Source: Amyelois transitella | Lineage: Eukaryota; Arthropoda; Insecta; Lepidoptera; Pyralidae | Direction: 5' to 3' | NCBI RefSeq assembly: GCF_032362555.1 | Contig: NC_083508.1 | Span: forward strand, 10,631,001 to 10,695,000 | DNA: 64,000 nucleotides | Program-made: the position numbers and the translations under genes | Shown here: piece after piece, positions 13,366-26,300 of the stretch | Layout of the letters: every line of letters begins with the position of its first letter | Numbering within the stretch: position 1 is the first letter of the stretch | Notes under the pieces: model-generated | The model's input: the letters and a program-made list of their open reading frames with translations, nothing else | Told to the model about the DNA's origin: nothing | Databases searched by the model: none

Positions 13366-13715
13366 AGAATTATGATGAAAGCCATAGTGAGACGACATTT
13401 AAAATCAAAAGGGTATGGTTAAGATGGTTTGGTCATGTGGAGAGGATGAATGAAAGCAGATTGACTAAGCAGATATACAAGGAGAGTGTGGAGGGAAAGG
13501 TCGGAGTAGGAAGGCCAAGACGAATGTATCTTGATCAAATTAAGGACGTCCTGGCAAAGGGTCAGGTCAAGAGTACCCGAAACTGCCGAGCTTGCATGAC
13601 ACGAGTTATGAATGTGGTTGAAGCGAAGGAAGTATGCAGACATCGTGGAAAGTGGAAAGATGTAGTCTCTGCCTGCCCCTCCGGGAAAGAGGCGTGATTT
13701 TATGTATGTATGTAC
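13366..13715 (+). mobile_element. LINE 3' end with reverse-transcriptase C-terminus
   Basis: Open frame running through [20 protein letters not shown] and [18 protein letters not shown], ending in CPSGKEA and TGA (13695-13697). RWFGHVERM...GRPRR is typical of the C-terminal tail of non-LTR reverse transcriptases. The 3' UTR ends in TATGTATGTATG. Severely 5'-truncated and inactive. Confidence 0.8.
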
Positions 13716-14295
13716 GTACATTTAAAATGTTTTTGTCAAGAAAAAATAAATGAGAAAAATTAAGACATGATTGCTAAAGTACCTAATATCAGTTCCCTAG
13801 AAACACTGTAGGTTACACATAGGCCTCTTACCGCACTTGCCCCGTTCTGTTTTGTAACTGCAACTTGTGCTCACAAGTTTTCGTAACTTGCTCCATAAAC
13901 AACCATTAACGTTACTTAGCTTTATCTACTCCTTCACGATGTCATTAAAACTAACGTTGAAAACCTCGCACGCCCCGTGACCTCTGGTCTAACATCAAAT
14001 AAATTTCGACATCTGTCTTGTTAGTTGTAAGGCTGATAACTTCCCCGCTGAATGATGACTCTGCCTTTCGAATGCATAAACTTACTTTCGCCACAAATTA
14101 ATGAGGCTAACAGATACCACATGTTGAAACCAAGGTGGGTAAGGTTGACTGTCTTAAAATGTCTACCATGTTTTTTCACAAAATATATAATTTTGAGAGA
14201 ACCCTAAACTGAAGAGTTTTGATTAGAAAGATGATTTGGACAAAGCGACAGAAATATGGATTGCGGAAAGATGTAATTTTAGTCTACTCGGTGTG

Positions 14296-14556
14296 GCCGT
14301 GTGGTTCCCGGCACCATTGAAAAAAGAATAGGACCACTCCATCTCTTTCCCATGGATGTCGTAACAGGCGACTAAGGGATAGGCTTACAAACTTGGGATT
14401 CTTTTTTAGGCGATGGGCTAGCAACCTGTCACTATTTGAATCTCAATTCTATCATTAAGCCAAATAGCTGAACGTGACCATTCAGTCTTTTCAAGACTGT
14501 TGGCTCTGTCTACCCCGCAAGGGATATAGACGTGATCATATGTATGTATGTATGTT
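14296..14556 (+). mobile_element. Family A element, full length
   Basis: Complete from GCCGTGTGGTTCCCGGCACC to ATGTATGTATG. The best reference copy left of scarlet. Confidence 0.85.
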
Positions 14557-16251
14557 TAGTCTACTCCTTCGGAAAATGTATGTAAAGTAGTACCTACCTA
14601 TTCTAGTATCTCATGCGGATCCTGGGGCCTATCATGATTAGGTACATGGCAGCCTAATCGATTTGTTTTTCATGATTGGGGATGTGTAGGGTAGAAATTA
14701 AAGTAAATTTCAAATTGAAACCCTTGTATAGTTACTTGAAGGCAATCGAAATTCCTTCTGAAGTAGTAGGATGCAAAAAAGGCAAGCACAACACAAACCT
14801 TAATGTTTCTGCACTCTGAATATTTTGTTTTGTCGCCTTTACCTTCAACATATCATGTTACGAGTATGCGCTTTATTAAGAGAAAATGTCGCTGAACTTA
14901 ATTAATGGCGGTTTAAAAACCGTTCACAAAACGTTCGTTTAGGACAAATTTTTTTGTGTAGGTACGAATCACGTAGGTATAACCTGTACCAAATTCGGCA
15001 TAACGTTATTTATTTTCTTACATAGTTACAACTTTACTCTCAATCTCAATGGGAAGGTAGTAGGTACTTACCTTCCTCATACTACTTAATTGACGTTTTG
15101 TTTTGGTTGCGTTTTGGCGGTAATGCAAACGTCATGTAGATTTGCACTCTACTTAGGTACCAATCTAATTTTAATATCAATAATATCATTCACAATTTGT
15201 ATTTTATAAATTTTTAATTATTTAATGTGTTACAAGTCTGAATTTTATTGATAATTTTGTGCCCGTTTAACGACGAAGGTAAGCATCTTCCTAGTTACTG
15301 GACTAAATCCAATATAGCTTTAGATGTTGGTGTCCCCAAAGTCACGATCCTGAGGAAGGGGAAGATAACGAAGACAGACAAACAAATTGACTTGGGACGC
15401 ACTTAGAACATTATTTCCAATTTATTTATTTCATAAACAAATTAAAAATATAAAATTGTGCATGTTATGAGCAGTTTAGGTATAATTCACGAGCAATTTG
15501 TAATTGGTCAATTTATGTAGTAGGTACCTATGTACCTTATTTATTGTAATTCAGGTGCAATACGTAGGTAGGTAGAAAAACATACTTAGACGAAAGGGAA
15601 ATAGTACAAAGTAAATAAGTATAAAATTTAGGTATAATACTTACGTGGGTAGGTACCTATTTTGTAATAATTAAAATAAAATTAGACATAAATACCTTTA
15701 ACAAACAATACAATAAAAAAGAGGAATGAAAGCAATGAAAGACTCGTCCTTGTGCAACTTTGGTCCTTTTCCTGCAGTGTGGGGCGCATTCCCGCGCTTC
15801 AAGCCTGCCAAGTCGCGTGGAGTGTAGTGGAAGCCACTACACGACCCGGACAGATAATTATTTTACTAGGTACATATTTTTAATAGCTTACTACGAAAAT
15901 AATAAATATGTTCCTCTACGTCTCGTGTATCTAAGTAGGACAAACATATATTTATTGTTTGTTTCCAAGAACAGCTTGTGATATTTTTGCCGCCAATTCC
16001 AGGTAGGATCTTGTGTGACGCGGTCTTTGAACTCTCAATTTTAAACTTGAACTTGGAACATTAATTCGAGGATAAAATACATTTTTAAAATTTAAAAAGA
16101 TCGCGTTCCAATTGCAAATTAGTCCGTTGAATTGAAATTAATTGAACTATGATATGTACTGATGTATGTAAACATGAATTATGTAGGACACGAGATAAAT
16201 ATACAATCATTATTTATCAACAAAGATAAAGTAACTGGACGTCTTACTAAC

Positions 16252-16276
16252 CTGATGGCTCGGCGCTGTCGCTCAT
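16252..16276 (-). CDS. Candidate first coding exon of a gene off the left edge
   Basis: An ATG at 16276 opens eight codons, MSDSAEPS, ending in phase 1 at the donor GTTAGTAAG. The following ~400 bp (upstream of it) are richer in CpG than the surroundings and contain a GCCGCCAT-like motif. No convincing next exon is visible down to base 1, so the first intron would exceed 16 kb. Product unknown. It could also be a chance ATG with a donor-like sequence. Confidence 0.35.
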
Positions 16277-16636
16277 AATCCAAGTTGCATTTTAACCTCA
16301 AAAAGCACAAGAAGCACGGTCACGATACGCGAAGGTCACGGTTATGTTACGTTGCATAATATCACCAAGGCTCACACCACCAACAGCATGGGATTAAAAA
16401 AACAATACACGACCGACAATTACTGTTAATGCTGTTATCATAAACACATGAATACATAGTCCGTTGCACGTTTAATCAACAGACGATCGGATAGTTTCGA
16501 AGCTCCATCAGATCGCATAATTATCGTATTTTTTAATTAAAACTAGCACCACTGAGAACTTAATGTCATAAGTTTTATGCAGTTTACGATAAAACATGTC
16601 ACAGCCGCTTACTGCACTCCGCCTGACACGACGAAT
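16277..16636. promoter_or_regulatory. Possible promoter, perhaps bidirectional
   Basis: Lies between the minus-strand candidate exon 16252-16276 and a plus-strand candidate 16637-16681 (ATGGCGGATG..., 15 open codons, then GTGAGTGA). The segment is less AT-rich than its surroundings. The ATGGCGG on the plus strand may instead be a YY1/Pho-type site in the 5'UTR of the minus-strand gene. No TATA box is clear. Confidence 0.25.
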
Positions 16637-17313
16637 ATGGCGGATGAATTTGAACTACGCTTGCGCCGGCTGCAGTCCACTGTGAGTGAAACAGGTACAA
16701 AAACATGACAGACTCTAACGCTCTCTAACGGATAAGTAAAGTACTAAATAGTATGGCAAGAAGTTAAGCTTTATTTGAATTATACATCAAAGTGAGTATA
16801 GATGGAGTAAGTACTATGTAAAACGTCTAAAGAAATTTGTATAGGTGAATGAATTGAAATTTATAATTTGAGCAAAATAACAACTTAAAATAACAATGGC
16901 ATTGCATAAAAATAAATTAACTTCCTGAGAAATATCCGGCTTTTTTAATAACTATATTGAAAGATAAACCTCAAATTAACATTTTATTTAACTCATATGT
17001 TGCACTTAATGGATTTTTTATATGGTTACTAGATGGCGTTGCAAAAAACGTGCTTAAAAAATTCTACGTTTTTTAAAGTTTTGGTTCATACATAGGTAGT
17101 CTCCCTCTGTGGTTAGTTCATTACAATGCAAGTGTCTGTTATTAGATAGTATTATCAGATTTTTCCCAAGGAGCCTGAGGTGAAATAAAAATTAAACTTT
17201 TACGTATATACCTACCGACTTTCCTTTTTGTCATTAAATTATAATATCTACTTATTTAATATGTTTTTAAGTCAAACAAGTTAAACGAAATAAAACACAT
17301 CTTACAATAAACA

Positions 17314-17319
17314 TTTATT
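17314..17319 (-). terminator. Likely scarlet polyadenylation signal
   Basis: AATAAA on the minus strand, 71-76 bases past the stop codon of scarlet. Confidence 0.55.
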
Positions 17320-17389
17320 TACAATTTCAATATGACACACCATATATGCCTTAAAGATACAAATACTATAAAACCCAGGAATAAGACAA

Positions 17390-20300
17390 TTATTTTCTTC
17401 TGGTGCGATGGCGGAGTGCTAGTAACGCCAGGAGATGGAAGGCCAGATAGAGCACCAGGAGGGCTGTGACGTCAGTCCAGAGGCGGTCGCTTTCGAAGTC
17501 GTATCTGTTGAGAACTTCCATGCCGTTACTGAGGCACGGCATGCCCGGAGACGTCTCCAAACATGCTGGTAATTGAAAGAATGAAGAAATCAGAAAATTA
17601 ATTCGACAATAAAAAAAGAGAGTTGAAACACGAGACCAGTTGTTATACCAAATAGATTAAGTTAGATACAAGACCCAGGCCCATTCTTTACCTCTCAACT
17701 TGATATTACCGAGATCAAACGCAGGTCATCAGGAATGTTAGCCACATTCCTAGGTTTGAGCATGATTAAACAAGATTGGATTAATAGAAAGAGTCCTATT
17801 TCGAACTACATAGACGAAGGTCAAGTATTTTGGTGTCAAATAAAAAAACCATAATTACTTTTTTCAATAAAATCCAAAATTTCTGAACAGACTGGTCGTT
17901 TACAATTGAAGGCTGCCTGCTCTTTTTTCGGCTACCTGTGAGACCCTTTTTGTGTCAAGGGAATACCCAAGCCACGCAATTTGGCGCCATGTGGTATTGT
18001 TTTTTTTTTATAAAACTGTTAAGATTTGAGCCTCTGCAGAGAGGAAGTGCAGACACAATGGAGCATTGATGGAGATAAATTGGGATGTGATCGATATTTA
18101 ACGAGGTGAATAACACGCCATTGAAAAGGAAGTGTTCCATTGAGGATATCGAACAAGTGTTCACACAGTAAGATTTTGATGGAAATAAATATAATAAAGT
18201 TCATATACAGGCGCATCGGCATGGCGGCATCCTTAAATGTCACATGGCTAACCCTATGACGCGAAAGGTATATATATGTTACACATGCAATGAAAAATCA
18301 CTGATAAACTCATGAGGAGGAAAACGTTTATTAAAAAAGAATTGCTCTTACCCTAAATTTTCTAATCCTTTAAACGAAAAATTTGTAGTTCAATAAAACT
18401 TAATTTAATATAGATTGTATGTATACCATAAGTAAGTATATTTTACTTACTGATATTTTGCACTCCGTCCCACTGGAGAATGCTCATAGCTTCGTTGGAG
18501 TACATCAGCCAAGACAGATGCCGGATCCAGGATATGTATTTTGGTATTGAACTGAAATCAATGATTTTTTTAAAATTTATATTAGAACACACGGTAGAAG
18601 TATTCCTAGAGGAAAAATATTGGATGCTTTATTATAAATTTTGCTCTAATTGTTTTTTTTTTTTTGTTTATTAATAATAATTGTTAGATTGTACTTATTA
18701 ATAAAAGAGGAATTTCTGTAGGTCGTTTCCCATTTAGAGAGCGTAGGTGGTAGAATCGCCCCGACCCGTTCACACACAAGGTGCTCGGTTAAAATGCGTG
18801 ATGTGAATAAAAGGGACAGTCCTTTGTGTAAAAGCCTAACTCACCCAATCCAAGATCCATGGCCAAAGGCATACCCCGGGTTCCTCTTAAGAGTGGGGAG
18901 GATACAAGTAGGACAGCCAGGAAGAGGAAAAATAAGATCGTTTCCCATTCAATCAAAAAAAGTTCTTATGATCCCCAATCCAACAAAATACTTTATTGGA
19001 AGGTTTTGTTTCCTACCGATATTCGTTCATAGATATCTTAACCGTTCAAGTCTCCCAAAAGTTATCAAGTAAGGGTGATAAACCTAAAAGATTTTGTGTT
19101 ACCTTAATCTAACAAACAGTCCAGAGGTCATCATGAGGGCGTAGTCAAATGGTACGAGGTAGGCGATGGCCACGGGCATGGACCCGAAGGCGCACGAGAA
19201 GAAGGAACCTGGAACAAAGGATGTATTTAGACGTTAATTTACATTACAATAAGAGTACAATTTGTTTTTTACAATAAAAATGGTAATGTTTAAGTACTTA
19301 AGCAGCCGAAAATGGGTGGGATTAACCAAAAGTGAAGAGAACAATTAGAAAAAATTTAATCCGTACCATTTGCTTTTGTTTCTTTTTTTTTGGGTTGGGA
19401 TCGTTTTCTTGATAACTGTAAAATTAACATTAAACACCGATAATTTGACTTTTGTTTAAATATGTTTCTTTGTAATTAAAAGAAACCGGGTCCCGAAGCA
19501 TACCTAGAGTGTAGAGTATCGGGAACTTGAAAGTAAAGTTAAAAGAGTAAGTTAATTAATAACTAAAATACTAAAGTAATAATAATTTGATATTTTGAAT
19601 GTTATTAAGGTGAAGATCCAGCCACAAATGAAAAATGATAGAACCATAGAAATCTTGTCGGGGCACTCCCGTTCCCCCAGATATTGTCCCAATGTCTATG
19701 ATACTTAATTAATTCATATCCACGTGTGTAAAACATAGTATAACCTAGTCCTTGTTGGTCTAGTGTCCTGGTCAAAGCAAACGGTTTCCAGGTTCAATCC
19801 CCAGCCTTCCTTTTACTTTTTTGATGGCTTCTCTGATTTCTTTTTAGTGGCTTTCTAACGTCCATCGAGCATCGCTCGGTCACCCAGGTACTAATATATA
19901 ATATGAGTAGGATGCTTCACTTACCACAGGCAATAGCAACATTGAGCACCAAAATAGAGAGGAATAGGGTGAGTCCACAGGCGTAAACCGTTGACCGCAG
20001 ACCAGCTATGAAGTAGACCACCAGGGTGAACAGAGTTGGTTCCACGACCAGGCCAGGGAACTGGAAATTATGCAGAAAAAGATTATTGCACTGATACTTT
20101 TTAAAAAGCAATTTCCAAAGACATTTTTTTCTCTTAGATATCTAGTCAACTTTATGTCTCGTTGTTCTTGAGATTTTATCAGAAACTAGCTGTCCCGGCA
20201 AACGTTGTTTTGACATATAAATAAATTTTAAGTTATTTCTAGTTAAAAAAAAATGTTAAGGGTGGACATCCCTTATCACTATGGGGTTATGAAAAATAGA

Positions 20301-23300
20301 TGGTGGCCGATTCTCAGACATTTGATGAGAATCGGTCAAGCCGTTTCGGAGGAGTACGGGAAAAAACGGGAATTTTTCTATGAAAAATTTTATTTCCATT
20401 GTGATCAAATATCTAGATACTTTTGCAGCTTATTGTGTCCACTGTAAGACAAAGAATATAATAAACTAGCTGTGCCATCGACGTCGTCCGCGTGGAATAG
20501 TTATTTTGGGCATCATTGAAGCCCATAACGATGAATAATTTTCCCCGTTTTTTTATTCAATTCGGACCAGTAGTTCCTGAGATTAGCGCGTTCAAACAAA
20601 CGAACAATCTCTTCAGCTTTATTATATTAGTATAGATAATTACATAAGTAGTATCGAAATGGATTACTTACCAGAGCTATCATCCTGGCTGTATAATAAA
20701 CGGGCGTGGAATATAACCCAGCCTTCAATTCCCGGTTGAACAGCGGGAATTCCTCTGGGAACATGTGGAGCACTGAGTACATTGGGCTGAAGGTGTTTTC
20801 GGCGATGATGATGAAGAGTGCTCCTTGGACGTCCTGCACTCCGGACTGGGTAAGGTGCGCCGTGCCTAGGAAGCAGAGCCCGGCTGTTAATGCTATAGCC
20901 TGTAAAAATATTTACTTTGTTAATATGAACTTTGTAGGTTATTAATTCATGCTGTGTATAACATTTTCCTTGTGGACCAATTGATATGTACAAACCAGGT
21001 GTCAACTATATAAATAAGTATTCTGGTAATAAGGTTAAACTAAAAGTAATTCCTTCAGCGCTTCTCAAGCAGATTTGGTCTAATAGATTTTTTTGTGTTT
21101 TATGTAAATAGACCATATCGATAAAACAGGATCTTTCCCGCTGCCTGATCTAGACCTAAATTTGTTAGTACAGAGTGGAGGTACCTAGTACCCGTAGCTA
21201 CAGATTTACATACAAATAATCACATCTATATCCCTCGCGGGGTAGACAGAGCCAACAGTCTCGAAAAGACCATTAGGCCACGGCCAGCTGTTTGGCTTAA
21301 TGATAGAATTGAGATTAAATTAGTGACAGGCGGCTAGCTCATTGCCTAAAAGAAGAATCCCAAGTTTAATAGACTATTCTATTCTTAAGTGCCGTGTGGT
21401 TACCGGCATTAAAGAATAGGACCCATGTCTTTCCCATGAATGTCTTATAAGGTCACTAAGGAATAGATTTATTTATTAAGTATATTTTAATTCATCACTA
21501 AGCCTATTCCTAAGTCGCCTTTTACGATATCCATGGGTAAGAGATGGAGTGGTCCTATTCATTTACTTCTACTACAAGTACTTTTCTAAAAAAAATGTTA
21601 TGTAAAATAAATTTTTTACAAACAAACAAACTTATTATTATTTTATTTTATTATTTACATTTTGGTCCTTACATTTATCATGTCCTAATTACACGCGTAC
21701 TAACTCTTAAAGCTTTAAGAAATGCACTTACCAATTTCTGTAGGATCCTTATGAACTGCACGCGTGGGTCCCTGATGATGATCAACGCGTGCCGGTACAC
21801 CAACCACATCATCTTGATGAAGAAGAACGGCGGTTTGAACGAGTCCGCCTTGTCTCGTTTCACGGTCTAGTTTAAATCAGTTTATTTTATTTATAAAAAG
21901 AAAAAGATATAAGTTGCACAATAATTTTACTACTTTTATGAACATTGAACCAAGATTTAAAGGCATAGGACTATTAGACTTGAATTAAAACAAGTCTCAT
22001 AAATTAACATACTTATTTAGTCCTTTATTACCAAAAAAAAAAATTACCTCATCCTCATTATCCCTCAAGTGGAACTCCAGGTGAATCTCCATGTCCAATT
22101 CCTTCGCTGCGTCGCTGACTGCAAACCGGTCGCATATGCTCTTGATGGCCTGCCTCGATGCTGACTCCGACCCAGGAGTTAGGGACAGTACCTTGATGAA
22201 GTAGTCTGTAGGGTTGTATGTCAGGGGACAGTGGTAGCCCAAACTGTGGACAAGATTAAAATGAAAGTTCCTTTTTTTATGGAAGAATGTAAGCATGTGC
22301 CGTGTGGTTCCTGGCACCAATAGAAAAAAAGAATCGGACCACTCCATCTCTCTCCCATGGATGTATTATAGGGCGACTAAGGGGTAGGCTTATAAACTTG
22401 GGATTCTTCTTTTAGGCGATGGGCTAGCAACCTGTCGCTATTTGAATCTCAATTCTACCAATAAGCCAAACAGCTGAACGTGGCCAATCAGTCTTTTCAA
22501 GACTGTTGGCTCTTTCTACCCCACAAGGGATATAGGCGTGATTATATGTATGTATGCATGATATTCGGGCATCAAGATAAGCATATGATAAAGACATTTT
22601 TACCGTTCATGTGATTGTTTTTACGTAGCTGGTTACGAATCAGTAAGTTACTAAAGTGGCTGAAGAGTATTTAACTAGGATAAACAACCCATACCTAAGT
22701 GTTTTTGAGACCATATACCTAGTAAAGTTCAAGACTTGTACGTACAGTACATAGGTACCTAGGAATGTTGCCTCTAAGCCGCCACTAGTTCATTCTTCGT
22801 TATCGTTATAACTTTATGGTGGCATAGGTATGAACGCAAAATAATATTTTTCTGGTGAATCGGTGTTATTTTCTACAAAGTTTTTCCATTTTTGATGAAC
22901 CATATTAATTTAGTATTTACTAGTATGTTTTGCTCATAATTGTTGCGTGTGTTTCTTCATTTTACTGCGTTGTATTTCTCAAACAAATGAGAAAAAAATC
23001 AGGTCCGTAGTATTATCTGAATGTCAAATCTGATGATATTCTTATTTAAAAATGTATTGGGCGACTTTCTGGTGTCACATTATTTAAATTTAATGTCTAT
23101 TTTAATTCAACATTCGTTGAAGATGTCATGTTTATGTGCCGTCAATAGGACGATACAATTGCTAACCATTCAGGCGGCCTTCTTGACACAGATGTCCTTA
23201 ATAGAACTTCCTCGAAGGGTACTTACTAACATAGATTTAGACCTTTGAGCAGATGAAGAGATAGTATTTTATAAATCCATATTAAACTGTTGTGATGTTA

Positions 23301-26300
23301 CCACTAAGCCAAAAAGCTGAGCGTGGCCTATCAGTCTTTTCAAGACTGGTGTCTCTGTCAACCCTGCTGGTGATACGTGATTATATGTGTGTATGATATT
23401 CGGGGATCACTATCAGTAATAGTCACAGAATAATGAAATACGTCTTTAGTGTATATCTTTCATGGAAAACGGCATTTTACGGTACAAAGTCGCGGTAAAA
23501 TATTACATTTCATTAAGTTTATGGCTCTTTATGCGTTGCTGGTAACCTATCTCGTGTCTATCAAATTCATGGTGAATTTTGTATCCCAGCTCACTACCAC
23601 TAAACTAGTAAGTAAGCCAAATAAATACCTTTCAAAGAAGTTCAAGGCTCCAGATGCGTTCCCAGCAAAGGCTACTCTTCCTTCAGCCAAAAGCACCAGT
23701 TTATCAAAGAGGGCCATCAACTCAGAAGAAGGTTGGTGTATGGTGCAGATGACAGTCTTGCCCTGAACCGCACTGGCCCGGAGTAGCGACATCAGCTTCT
23801 GCGCTGATGAGGAGTCCAGGCCGGTGGTTGGTTCATCGCAGAACAACAGGCCTGGGTCTGTTAAAAGCTGTTAGGAAAAAATAATTGAGCACATGAGCAT
23901 TTAAATATAATAATTATGAAGATGATAATATTATAATGAAATGACTTTGTTAACAAGAATCTAAAAAAAATAATTAAAACCTAATTTATATTTCATGTAA
24001 GACAGAAAGATATAAATTTGAATTAAATATTTATCGCGCCTTTTATTAAAAAAATCACGCTATTTTCCCAGAGGAATAGGTAGAGATTATGTGTTTCAAC
24101 TTGCCGATATCCCTGTAAATCACTGCTTTCGCTTCATACCCATTCTTGCCTCATACAGGCTTCTTGAAGTAGCATAAAATAAGTTTCAAACTGAAATATA
24201 AGATCAGTCTACAATTCGATAATCAGTCTTATAGCCTCCTTTATCAAAGGAATAATTAATTTAGGTACATATCTATCAAATGTCTAGACCTCTTATATGC
24301 GTCTGACCTATTTCCATTGATCAATACCTAGAAACCAGTTGACCGCATCCACATAGGACGGCATTCTTAACGACTAATGACCGTGAAGTAATTTGACTTG
24401 TTACCTTTTGGTTAGTATTTGAATAAAAAATTAATAGTTTGTAGTTAGGCTGTGGTATACCACATATGTTGTGTAGGTAAGTAATAATTGTAGATCTCTG
24501 TATGTATTCTAGATTGGCGATAATAGGGATTTATTTTTGCATGAGGCACGTGCTAAGTTTTTGATACGAAATAAATGCAATTAAAATATATTTTTCAAAG
24601 AGCCAAAATCACATGTACACCTAATTTTTCCGTTTTCCTCATTATCAACGGTTTGGGTAACAATAATTTTTTAAGCTGAATAACGGGCTTCATTTAATTA
24701 CCGTTTCAATAGCTTTGCCTCTATAGCATATGCTTTCTTATGATCTTTATAGAGTGTAAGGTTTTCATAATTAGGCTGTTAGGTATATTTAAAAAAGAAT
24801 ACATGACTTACCTCAGTAGCGAACGCCAGCCTCTTCCTCTCTCCTCCAGACAGGGTCTTTCGTCCATCCAGCCCTCCAATCCGAGTGTACCTGGATCCAT
24901 ACAGCGCGAGCTGCCTCAGAAGCTGGTTCACCCGGCGCTTGCGCATCAACGACGTGGTTGAACGGTCCATGCGGAGACGAGCCTAAAACATTTTGCAATG
25001 TAAAAGAGTCCTTATGGCCGCAGCGCCGTGCATGTAAGTCGCGATTGCACCCCCCTAAACAATAAAAGGAACCTACATGCCAATTCTCAAATTAACGTTC
25101 ATTGATGAAAGATATAATTAAAGTGATGTGACGTCAATAAGTGTTACCTTGTAATCAATTTTGAAAATAAATCTATTCTATTCATATTTCTACACCCAAC
25201 GATAGATAGTTATTAGCTTATGCCGAGGTTTTCTACCATAGGAATTTTCCTGGATTTCTCTCGATTAGTTCCTCCTCGCTTAAATTCATAAAATCCCCGT
25301 TAGTGGTTCGATTATGTATTAATTAAAATCAGAGCGACATCGCACTATGCAAGATACCGACTTTCCAAACATTATATCAGATTGACACTCTTGAGATTCA
25401 GAACAGGATTTAGCAGTTAAAACAGAATTACCAATATAAACAATATTCTGAGATTGGAATCAAAAATAGGATTTTCTTATTCAGAATTTCTCATGCAATA
25501 TAAGCAGTCGCTGGGTATAAACCTATTTAAGTATGGTATAAGTTTTTTTTTAATTAGTAAGGTCCGGTATGGTCACCTGTTATAAAAACTAACGGTCGTC
25601 GTTACCTCCATTTCCAAACGTGCTCGATATAGCCCCTTTCGGATTTTTATTACCATTTGATTTAACTCTCCGTATGTAAATGGTCATTAGCATAAATGCA
25701 TAAAGTCAACAAACTTGTTAAAGAATGTGTCTAGTTAGATAATGATCACTGAATCACAAAGATGGAGAAATGGTTATTCTTCCGATTATGAATGTTTTTT
25801 CCATTGATGACGTAAAAAGCGACTAAAGGATTAAAGCTTATAAAGCAAAGCTTATATATAAACTTGGGATTCTTTTTGCAGGCGATGAGTTAACAGGACA
25901 GGTTGTCACTTTTTTAATTTCAAGTCCATCATTAAGCCATAAAGTTAAGCGCGGCCTTTTAGTATTTTCAAGACTGTGCATAGGAGGTGAAGAAGAGAAT
26001 TTTTGGAAGCAACATCCTTACTCTTCTCTTTATTAAATAGTTATTGAATCAATTAGGCTGTCTTAATTTGGTCAAATGGATGCTTTTAAAACTTACCATG
26101 ATGGTGAGATGTTCAATGACCGTGAGGTTTTCCACAAACAGCTCATCCTGGTGCATGTACCCACTTTCTTGATGCATGAAGTCTCCTATGGCTACACCGT
26201 TCATTGCTATTTCACCTTCCATCACGGTGCCCACTGTTGGGAATAAAATAAATTAACTGCCGCCCCTATTTTGAGATAGATGTGAGATTTATGACCCATA

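Larger units (their letters stand above)
1..16251. other. Gene-poor left flank
   Basis: Apart from the listed repeats and weak candidates, no conserved gene could be assembled. If the exon at 16252-16276 is real, this is its first intron. Clusters of TAATTA-type homeodomain sites (about 4700-4770 and 10115-10250) could be regulatory, but this is only suggestive. Confidence 0.5.

Noticed and set aside
13419..13721. Minus-strand 100-codon ORF at the LINE fragment
   Set aside because: Opposite strand of the recognisable reverse-transcriptase tail; the same shadow recurs at 40816-41205.
20664..21005. Minus-strand 113-codon ORF
   Set aside because: Alternative frame of scarlet exon 10 extended into intron; the proper frame matches Scarlet and joins its neighbours in phase.
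22250..22347. N-terminal extension of scarlet exon 8
   Set aside because: The added residues are translated intron and family A sequence; the exon starts at the acceptor at 22243.
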